Assembly (NCBI GenBank): GCA_020024325.1
Contig: JAHHTY010000051.1
Span: forward strand, 1 to 15,474
Length of the DNA stretch: 15,474 nucleotides
Direction of reading: 5' to 3'
Source: Negativibacillus sp.
GTDB taxonomy: Bacteria > Bacillota > Clostridia > Oscillospirales > Ruminococcaceae
Below the pieces are notes generated by a model. That model searched no databases and had not been told where the DNA came from. It was given only the letters and a program-made list of their open reading frames with translations. Positions 6,984-13,196 of the stretch are shown here, one piece after another. Position numbers and translations under genes: made by a program. Within the stretch, counting starts at the first letter, position 1; every line of letters starts with the position of its first letter.

Positions 6984-7983
6984 TGACTTTTCCCTTCTTT
7001 CTTAATAAATACAGGAAGAACGGTCCACCGCAAACTGCCATAACAATACCAACAGGAATTTCCATTCCGGGTATAATGGTTCGTCCTACTGTATCTGCTG
7101 TCAATAACACCACAGAACCTAACACCACACTGACAGGCATCATTGCTTTATAGTCAGAACCAACCAAGAGTCTGGCGATATGCGGAACAACAAGACCCAC
7201 AAATCCAATCATACCTGCTACGGATACTGTAGATGCCGCTAAAAATGCCGCTACACCCGATAAAAAAATGCGGCTGCCGTTGACCTTTACGCCCAAGCTT
7301 TTTGCCATTTCCTCACCCAGCTGTAGCGCATTTGCATTTTTGATACATAAAAATGCCAGCAGCAACCCGATAGAAGCATAGACAAGTGCAATGCGCACCT
7401 GATACCAACTGCGTCCCGAAAGGCTTCCGTTCATAAACGCTAAAACGCCTTCCAAACTATCAGCATTCATAAGCTGAAGCAACGAGTTGTATGCTCCCAA
7501 AACAGAGTTGATTGCAACACCTGACAGAATGATACGTGTGGGGTCTACCCCACCTTTCCATGCCATCGTATAAATTAAAACACAAGCTAAAGCAGCTCCT
7601 CCAAATGCAAACAAAGGTACCGAAGCTGTTAAATGTGGGCAAATCAGCAAGATTGTTGTTGCTGCTGTTCCTGCACCTGCCGAAACACCGATAGTGCCCG
7701 GGTCAGCCAATGGATTCCGCATTACCGATTGAAGCAAGGCTCCGGCGGCGGACAAAGATGCTCCAATGAGAATTGCCAAGATAATTCTCGGCAATCTCAA
7801 ATTAACTACAATTGTTTTAATCGGAGTACTTTCTTCTTGAAATAAAGCACTCAAAATCTCATGAATAGAATATCCTGCACTGCCGACCGCCAGGGAGATG
7901 GCACTGCATATCCCCAGCAAAATCAACAAAACAAACATAACACTGCTTACTCGCAGCAAAGAAATTTTTTCCGCTGACTTCAT
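6973..7983 (-). CDS. FecCD/BtuC-family permease
   Basis: A 336-residue polytopic membrane protein of the family that imports ferric siderophores, haem and cobalamin. Family motifs include NLRLPRIILAILIGASLS, then GALLQSVMRNPLADPGTIGVSAGAG near residues 85-110, and GFVGLVVPHIARLLVGSDY in the C-terminal part, which contacts the ATPase. About ten hydrophobic segments are expected. A single permease gene implies a homodimer. It begins 2 bp after the substrate-binding protein stop codon, with GGAG inside that gene's end. The family does not reveal whether the cargo is an iron chelate, corrinoid or other tetrapyrrole. Confidence 0.93.
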   Translation of the reverse strand: MKSAEKISLLRVSSVMFVLLILLGICSAISLAVGSAGYSIHEILSALFQEESTPIKTIVVNLRLPRIILAILIGASLSAAGALLQSVMRNPLADPGTIGVSAGAGTAATTILLICPHLTASVPLFAFGGAALACVLIYTMAWKGGVDPTRIILSGVAINSVLGAYNSLLQLMNADSLEGVLAFMNGSLSGRSWYQVRIALVYASIGLLLAFLCIKNANALQLGEEMAKSLGVKVNGSRIFLSGVAAFLAASTVSVAGMIGFVGLVVPHIARLLVGSDYKAMMPVSVVLGSVVLLTADTVGRTIIPGMEIPVGIVMAVCGGPFFLYLLRKKGKVSGN

Positions 7984-7985
7984 TT

Positions 7986-9032
7986 TTATTTCTCCAAATT
8001 ATGCGCCTGAATAGTATCAATAAAATTGTTCATATTATCTATAACACCAATTCCGGTACTTGCAATATAATCAGCAGGGAAATACAGAATATTTCCATTT
8101 GCAATAGCCGGGATGCTGTTCCAATAAGCTGGATTTTTTGCGAAATCTTCTTCCATCAATTTCTGATGTTCTTCTGCTTTCTTGCTTCCGCCTACACAAA
8201 GTACAAGGTCCGGGTTATAGCTTAATGCACTTTCTAAATCCAACTGTACCATCGAAGATTCGTCATTTTTGTATACGTTATCAAAGCCCATCATTGCAGC
8301 CATGGATGCAAGTGTTCCTTTTTCGGTCTGGATATAGTGGTTTGGAGGGGAGGACTGAAGTACCATTACGCTTTTTCCTTGATAATCAGCTCTTAGACCA
8401 TCCAGTCGTTCCTCTAATTTTGTAAAACGACCCATAATGGAATCTGCTGATTCTTTATCTTTTGCAAATGCATCAACCAAAGCCTGAGTCTGTGCTTTTA
8501 CCGATTCATAAGGAACAGTGTGACCTGCATCTACATAATATACAGGAATATTTGCATCGTCCAATGATTTACCATAAGTTTCCTGAGAAGTATATCCCAT
8601 AATTACCAAATCCGGTTCGAGTGCTATTACTGTTTCAATATCAAAATTAGAATTCATTGATACATTCAGCTTTTCTGTGGATGCTAAATCTTCCGGCCAT
8701 GATATCACGCCGCTCTCCGGAACAGCAATCATCTTTACACCTAACTCGTGCAAAACCAGAACAGGAGCTTTTGACATAACTACCACACGTTTTGGCTCTT
8801 CATTTAAGCTCAAGGACTCTGCATACCCTTTTTCCTGCATATTAGATGGATATGGAATTGTTACTCCTGTTTTTTCTGCCTCAACTTTTTCATCTTTCTC
8901 TTCCTGAGCGGTTGTTGTAGCAGAAGAATTTGCTTCTTTTTCATTCGAGCCTTCTGTTTTCTGTTCTGCACAGCCTGCAAAAGCTGTCAGAGAAATACAC
9001 GCTGTTAATAAAATTGCCAGAAATTTTTTCAT
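7986..9032 (-). CDS. Substrate-binding lipoprotein 2 of the uptake system
   Basis: A 348-residue lipoprotein. The signal peptide ends in the lipobox TAFAGC with lipidated C21, followed by a glutamate- and lysine-rich linker to about residue 60. The remainder is a periplasmic-binding-protein fold of the FecB/BtuF type, with phrases such as EPDLVIMGY, GIGVIDNMNNFIDTI and a NGNILYFPADY segment near the end. It should capture the substrate outside the membrane and dock on the permease. It directly precedes the permease gene and follows a paralogous binding protein by 17 bp. AAAGGA lies about 10 nt before the ATG. Confidence 0.9.
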   Translation of the reverse strand: MKKFLAILLTACISLTAFAGCAEQKTEGSNEKEANSSATTTAQEEKDEKVEAEKTGVTIPYPSNMQEKGYAESLSLNEEPKRVVVMSKAPVLVLHELGVKMIAVPESGVISWPEDLASTEKLNVSMNSNFDIETVIALEPDLVIMGYTSQETYGKSLDDANIPVYYVDAGHTVPYESVKAQTQALVDAFAKDKESADSIMGRFTKLEERLDGLRADYQGKSVMVLQSSPPNHYIQTEKGTLASMAAMMGFDNVYKNDESSMVQLDLESALSYNPDLVLCVGGSKKAEEHQKLMEEDFAKNPAYWNSIPAIANGNILYFPADYIASTGIGVIDNMNNFIDTIQAHNLEK

Positions 9033-9049
9033 TGTATCTTCTTCCTTTC

Positions 9050-10069
9050 TTATTCATCAAAAGTTTCTTCCAGCATATCAATCAAACTGTTAATGCTGTC
9101 GATAATGTGGATGCCTTTAGAGGTTACATATTCGTTGGATAGCCAAATTAAACGATTGTTTTTTACAGCCTGCAAATTATCCCAAATTTTAGGATTTTTC
9201 TCAAATTCCTCCAGATATACTTGTTTTATTGTATCTGCTGTCGGAGCTGTTGGGGAAATTGCAAACAAAACTTCCGGATTGATGTTTACCAATGATTCCA
9301 AATCCAACGGAGCAGTTCTGTTATCAGGATCAATGGTCTTGTCAGTCAGATTTTCAAACGGCAACATAGACAAAATGCTGCCTAAATATCCTTTGGAGGT
9401 CTGCTGATAGGCTGGTGGTGCTCCAAACAAAATCATCATTTTTTTAGAAGGTACCGATTTTTTATATTCGGCAGCCCTTTCTTCTACTTGTTTAAAGTCG
9501 TCCTCTACCTGTTTAACCTGCTCTGGTGTGCCAAAAGATTTTGTTAATGTAATGGCTTCTTCCTTTACTTCCTGATAAGTAATTGACGGACCTTCGCTAG
9601 TGTAATAAACCGGAATTCCCGCATCTTTTAATTGCTGTCCAAAATCTTCTTTCAGATGAGAACCCATAATAACCAAATCGGGCATCATGGAAATAACCAT
9701 TTCGGTATCCAAAGAATCCATTCCTGTGGAAATCACCGGTAATTCCTTTACCCAATCAGGATAGTCTATTGTTTTATGTGGCTTTGTTACCGCAATCGGC
9801 TTAATACCGCATTTAATTAAAATTTGCAGTGCAGAGTTTGAAAGAGAAATAATTTTTTCCGGCTTTTGCTCTAAAACCAGTTCCTCCCCCTCTTTTTCCT
9901 GCATATAGCTTGGGTATAAAATTGCAAATTTTTCTTGCTGACTTTCCTCTGATTTTACAGCCGTCACTTCAGAAGATTTTTCTTTATTACCATCGCCTTG
10001 CGAAGAACAAGCTGTCATGAAGCTAACAGATAATGCTACTGCAAGGCATAAGGTTATAAATTTTTTCAT
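9050..10069 (-). CDS. Substrate-binding lipoprotein 1 of the uptake system
   Basis: A 339-residue lipoprotein paralogous to the next gene. The lipobox is FMTAC with C21, followed by a short polar linker. Both proteins share AILYPSYMQEK/TIPYPSNMQEK after the linker, a PDLVIMG strand, GIPVYYTSEG/NIPVYYVDAG, and a C-terminal IHIIDSINSLIDMLEE/IGVIDNMNNFIDTIQ helix. This points to a tandem duplication followed by divergence. The pair could bind two forms of the substrate, or act as two receptors for one permease. It has AAAGGAG about 8 nt before the ATG and lies 20 bp after the NifH-like gene. Confidence 0.9.
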   Translation of the reverse strand: MKKFITLCLAVALSVSFMTACSSQGDGNKEKSSEVTAVKSEESQQEKFAILYPSYMQEKEGEELVLEQKPEKIISLSNSALQILIKCGIKPIAVTKPHKTIDYPDWVKELPVISTGMDSLDTEMVISMMPDLVIMGSHLKEDFGQQLKDAGIPVYYTSEGPSITYQEVKEEAITLTKSFGTPEQVKQVEDDFKQVEERAAEYKKSVPSKKMMILFGAPPAYQQTSKGYLGSILSMLPFENLTDKTIDPDNRTAPLDLESLVNINPEVLFAISPTAPTADTIKQVYLEEFEKNPKIWDNLQAVKNNRLIWLSNEYVTSKGIHIIDSINSLIDMLEETFDE

Positions 10070-10089
10070 ATGATAAACTCCTTTCGCTA

Positions 10090-10872
10090 CTAAAATACCA
10101 TTTCTTCCTCCATCGGAACATCACAGGTCAATTCCAAAATTCGGTTTGCAAGACTTTGATATACCGAATGCATTGGTGACTCTTTCAATTCCTCAAACAC
10201 AGTACCTCCGCCTGCTTCTGCTGCTTGAATATCGGCAGAACGCGGCACATACTGAATAACCTGGGTTCCAATCTCCTCAACTGCCTGCTGAACAATCTGC
10301 TGTTCGTTTTCAATATTTTTTGCATTGAGAATCAATCCACCCAGTTTTGCATATCCTCTTTTTCCAAAGTTACGGATTGCCTGTGCAATATTGTTTGCGG
10401 CATATAATGACATCATCTCACCGGATGAAACAATGAACACCTCTTTTGCGTAACCTTCACGGATTGGCATGGCAAAACCGCCGCAAACCACATCTCCCAA
10501 AACGTCATAAATAACGATATCAGGTTGATGTACCCCAAACGCATTTAATTCTTCTAGTTTCTCAAAGGCAGATATAATTCCTCTTCCGGCACAACCGATT
10601 CCCGGTGTCGGTCCTCCTGATTCCACGCACAGCACTCCACCAAAACCTGTGAATACAATATCGGAAAGTTGCAGATCATCGCCTTTTGCTTTCAACTGTT
10701 CCAATACGGTTGGAATTCTTTTGCCGCCCATAATGGTCTTTGTGGAATCTGCTTTCGGGTCACACCCAATCTGCATGACTTTATATCCCTGTTGTGCCAG
10801 TGCGGCAGATAAATTGGAAGTGGTGGTGGATTTTCCAATACCACCTTTTCCATAAATTGCTATTTTTCTCAT
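10090..10872 (-). CDS. NifH-like iron protein (ATP-dependent reductase)
   Basis: A 260-residue member of the NifH/BchL/CfbC family, which passes electrons to a component 1 partner on ATP hydrolysis. It has the P-loop GKGGIGKST (8-16), Switch I-type GCDPKADST, and the two cysteines that bind the [4Fe-4S] cluster between monomers: C94 in GIGCAGRG and C130 in DVLGDVVCGGFAMP. The start MRKIAIYG at 10872 fits the family. A TTG 27 bp upstream would add nine residues without family support. It is the first gene of the operon, separated from its NifD/K-like partners by the four transporter genes, an unusual order. The partner set and lack of nifEN/nifB argue against nitrogen fixation. Confidence 0.92.
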   Translation of the reverse strand: MRKIAIYGKGGIGKSTTTSNLSAALAQQGYKVMQIGCDPKADSTKTIMGGKRIPTVLEQLKAKGDDLQLSDIVFTGFGGVLCVESGGPTPGIGCAGRGIISAFEKLEELNAFGVHQPDIVIYDVLGDVVCGGFAMPIREGYAKEVFIVSSGEMMSLYAANNIAQAIRNFGKRGYAKLGGLILNAKNIENEQQIVQQAVEEIGTQVIQYVPRSADIQAAEAGGGTVFEELKESPMHSVYQSLANRILELTCDVPMEEEMVF

Positions 10873-10971
10873 TGCCTTCCTGCCTTTCTCTTGTACCAAA
10901 CATTGACAAGGAGCTTTTGATAAATTATAATTATTCTTGAGTTTGCTTCAGCTAACTCGTTGCCGTAGCCT

Positions 10972-11034
10972 ATTATAGCATACTTTTCTTTTGAAAATAT
11001 GCAAAATCTTTGGCTGTATTTTCAAAATATTTGG
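10972..11034 (-). promoter_or_regulatory. Activator-type promoter of the nitrogenase-like operon, with 21-bp-spaced direct repeats
   Basis: The minus strand has an extended -10, TGCTATAAT (hexamer at 10972-10977), but no recognisable -35; ATATTT occupies that place (10995-11000). Immediately upstream, the plus strand carries CAAAATCTTTGG (11002-11013) and CAAAATATTTGG (11023-11034). These match at 11 of 12 bases with a 21-bp period, the usual layout of AraC-family binding sites. An 11-bp inverted repeat, TTTTGAAAATA/TATTTTCAAAA (10989-10999, 11017-11027), overlaps them. A weak -35-like TTGAAA (10991-10996) could serve the divergent regulator gene. I infer activation of the operon and possible autoregulation. 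Confidence 0.6.
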
Positions 11035-11058
11035 TTTTTTATAAAAGGAAGGGCGATT

Positions 11059-11724
11059 ATGGATCAAAATATTTTAGAATTATTCTACAATCATACCGAC
11101 ATTTGCAAGGTTTTGTACAATGGAGAAATAGCAAAAGCAGAAGAAATTTTACACGAAAAAGAGGAACTTCTTTTATCTCTGCCGGATGATAATTTGCTGT
11201 TAAATCAGCGAATTTTTCTATCCTCTTTGAATAAATCTTTGTATTATTATTATTTACACATCTCCCATCTATCTTTAAGTAATGTGTGTTACAACAATTT
11301 TCCCGAAACTCATCCCCATACTGCACAAACCGAAATTGTACCTTTAGCTATGAAAATTTGTTTTTCCTATTACAAAGCGTATACATCGGCTATCTGCATG
11401 AATCCCCATGTAACCCAAGCGTGTCAATATATTCAGGAGCACTTAGATGAGAATTTGAGCCTTGATACCGTGTCCCGTCATGTATTTATTAGTCGATGCC
11501 ATTTATCTCAGCTATTTCAAGAACATCTGAAACAGGGTTTTTCCGAATATGTAACAGAAAGCAGAATATCTCAAGCAAAACATCTGCTGATTCACTCCCA
11601 GCAGCCGCTTGAGCAGGTAGCACAGCAGTGTGGTTATACCTCCGCATCTTATTTTGCTACGGTCTTTCGCAAATCCACGCAATTTTCCCCCAGAGAATTT
11701 CGTAAGAAATTTCAAAATATTTAA
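11059..11724 (+). CDS. AraC-family transcriptional regulator
   Basis: A 221-residue protein with an unrecognised N-terminal half (about 1-115) and a C-terminal AraC-type double helix-turn-helix domain. The first HTH is in ENLSLDTVSRHVFISRCHLSQLFQ (about 131-155), the second in PLEQVAQQCGYTSASYFATVFRK, ending with FSPREFRK. The N-terminus has no cupin signature that I can see; it is helical and rich in Leu and Tyr. I chose the ATG at 11059 because GGAAGG lies 6 nt upstream. It is divergent from the operon and its probable binding sites lie in the shared intergenic region, so it is likely the operon's substrate-responsive activator. It is the rightmost gene of the element. Confidence 0.85.
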   Translation: MDQNILELFYNHTDICKVLYNGEIAKAEEILHEKEELLLSLPDDNLLLNQRIFLSSLNKSLYYYYLHISHLSLSNVCYNNFPETHPHTAQTEIVPLAMKICFSYYKAYTSAICMNPHVTQACQYIQEHLDENLSLDTVSRHVFISRCHLSQLFQEHLKQGFSEYVTESRISQAKHLLIHSQQPLEQVAQQCGYTSASYFATVFRKSTQFSPREFRKKFQNI

Positions 11725-11771
11725 AGACAGAATACTCTAAAAGGATATTTGCGGTCTTTTCTGATTTTACT
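11722..11771 (+). terminator. Weak candidate terminator after the AraC-type gene
   Basis: AAAGAC just after the regulator frame pairs with GTCTTT about 25 nt later, followed by TCTGATTTTACTTTT. The stem is only 6 bp and the loop long, so this is a tentative call. The rest of 11725-11812 holds no recognisable feature. Confidence 0.3.
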
Positions 11772-11812
11772 TTTGATCATCAGATAGTCATAATCTATAT
11801 AAAAAACGCATA

Positions 11813-13150
11813 CTATAAATTAAAGAAGCATTCGGAAGAAAACAATCTTGTTACATAACCGAAAACAAAACTATCAATCAAGAAAAAGTTTTCTGCATTC
11901 CATCTATGTATTCTGAAAATTTCACACTTCTTTTTGATACACTCAATATGAATTGATGGAGCGGATGCTTTTAGGCGAACGCCATAGCGTCCTCCTTGTT
12001 TTACAATCTGTGGTTCCTCAAGACTTAACTCTTCCAGTGACGGCATAACAATTCCATATCCGGTTGCAGCCACCTCTTCCAAGGCTCCTTTCACCTTGTC
12101 ATACTCCTTTTTAATCTGTGCCAGATTACACAGACAAGGAAGAAGCCCCTCTTCCCCACTAATCTCCAGACCGGATGCTTCACTGAGGATGTCATAAAAC
12201 AGGTTCGGTTTTACCGAAAGATTCAGCATAACTTTTCCATGCCCTAAATCCATTCCACTTACCTGTGCATGGGAGAGATATTCACATTCTTCCAATTGTG
12301 GAAGATGCGCCTGAACATGACTGATACGGTCCACCTGGCTGCATGATTCGCAAATTGTTTGATACAATGCCTCTTTTAGCCAATGTCCCTTTTCAAGAGA
12401 AAGTATCCATTTGGGAAGATTGACCTTAATCTCCTTGATTGGAAACTCAAGCAAAACATTGGATAAAATTCGACGAATATCACTTTCGGAAAGTTCCAGA
12501 CAGTTTACGGCAAGAACCGGTACACCATATTTTTCCTGCATCTGTTCGGAAAGCTCTCTAGCCTGTGTTCCCATCGGCTGCTGACAGTTTAAAAGCACTG
12601 CAAAGGGCTTCTCCAATTCCTGAAGCTCCTGAATAACGCGCTCTTCAGCTTCCTCATATTCTTCTCTTGGAATATCGCTGATAGAACCATCTGATGTGAC
12701 AACCAATCCTATGGTGGAATGTTCTTGAATAACTTTTTGGGTTCCTATCTCTGCTGCCATGTTAAATGGGATTTCCTCATCGAACCATGGTGTCATAACC
12801 ATACGAGGCTGTTCATTTTCCACATATCCCAGTGAGCTTGGGACAATATATCCTACACAGTCAATCATTCTGACATTCAGTCTGGCATTATGTTCCAGCT
12901 CGATGTTTACAGCTTCTTCCGGGATAAATTTCGGCTCGGTTGTCATGATTGTTTTGCCTGCTGCGGACTGTGGCAGCTCGTCGATTGCACGTTCCTTAAA
13001 ATATTCGCTTTCAATGTTTGGAATCACCAAGTTTTCCATAAATTTTTTAATGAAAGTCGATTTTCCGGTACGTACCGGTCCTACAACTCCGATATAAATA
13101 TCCCCACCGGTACGTTGGGCAATATCAGTATAAATATTGCGGCTCTCCAT
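11813..13150 (-). CDS. spoIVA: spoIVA, 5' part (401 genuine residues plus a 44-residue element-encoded tail)
   Basis: SpoIVA is a mother-cell ATPase that polymerises on the forespore surface and founds the spore coat. The frame begins MESRNIYTDIAQRTGGDIYIG with Walker A GPVRTGKST (24-32), and SpoIVA homology continues to APSIH at residue 401. From there the frame enters the element and reads 44 unrelated residues (from IECIKKK) to a TAG at 11813-11815. The missing 91 residues lie at 272-547. AAGGAG stands about 10 nt before the ATG. It lies 46 bp after the sipL stop codon, so it is probably co-transcribed from the sigma-E-like promoter upstream of sipL. Without rearrangement the product lacks the C-terminal segment needed for assembly and would be non-functional or dominant-negative. 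Confidence 0.93.
   Translation of the reverse strand: MESRNIYTDIAQRTGGDIYIGVVGPVRTGKSTFIKKFMENLVIPNIESEYFKERAIDELPQSAAGKTIMTTEPKFIPEEAVNIELEHNARLNVRMIDCVGYIVPSSLGYVENEQPRMVMTPWFDEEIPFNMAAEIGTQKVIQEHSTIGLVVTSDGSISDIPREEYEEAEERVIQELQELEKPFAVLLNCQQPMGTQARELSEQMQEKYGVPVLAVNCLELSESDIRRILSNVLLEFPIKEIKVNLPKWILSLEKGHWLKEALYQTICESCSQVDRISHVQAHLPQLEECEYLSHAQVSGMDLGHGKVMLNLSVKPNLFYDILSEASGLEISGEEGLLPCLCNLAQIKKEYDKVKGALEEVAATGYGIVMPSLEELSLEEPQIVKQGGRYGVRLKASAPSIHIECIKKKCEIFRIHRWNAENFFLIDSFVFGYVTRLFSSECFFNL
11946..11955 (-). repeat. att site core, distal copy
   Basis: The minus strand reads CAATTCATAT, identical to 546-555. It encodes part of S-I-H in SpoIVA at the point where family homology stops. The sequence on the element side (GATACACTCAAT, plus strand) and that on the other element end (ATTGGTTGTAAC) form an imperfect dyad once the circle is closed. 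Confidence 0.88.
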
Positions 13151-13196
13151 TCTGCCGTCACTCCTTTTTCTTTTGTCTTAATCTAAAACGTACAAA

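Larger units (their letters stand above)
546..11955. mobile_element. Skin-type intervening element of 11,400 bp inserted in spoIVA
   Basis: The element lies between two copies of a 10-bp direct repeat whose offset is exactly 11,400 bp. It splits spoIVA at codon 401/402. It carries a large serine recombinase and a small co-transcribed gene at one end, a nitrogenase-like/ABC-transport operon in the middle and an AraC-type regulator at the other end. No capsid, tail, conjugation or replication genes are visible, so it looks like a degenerate or domesticated integrative element rather than a complete phage. Excision would leave one repeat and an intact spoIVA. Programmed excision in sporulating mother cells is inferred by analogy with the sigK skin elements of B. 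subtilis and Clostridioides difficile. A simple gene-killing insertion is the alternative, and is less likely given the seamless join and the sigma-E-like promoter of the recombinase. Confidence 0.9.

Noticed and set aside
3659..10872. A true nitrogen-fixation (nif) operon
   Set aside because: The NifK-like subunit lacks all three P-cluster cysteines, nifE, nifN and nifB are absent, both component 1 subunits are short, and the genes are interleaved with an uptake transporter.
10873..10971. A riboswitch (for example cobalamin) or Fur box in the operon leader
   Set aside because: The roughly 90-nt leader has only a short 5-bp GAGTT/AACTC stem and AT-rich stretches. No known riboswitch core and no convincing 19-bp Fur palindrome could be found.
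546..11955. A prophage or conjugative element
   Set aside because: No structural, lysis, relaxase, type IV secretion or replication genes are present. Only the recombinase and a small gene have a mobile-element character.
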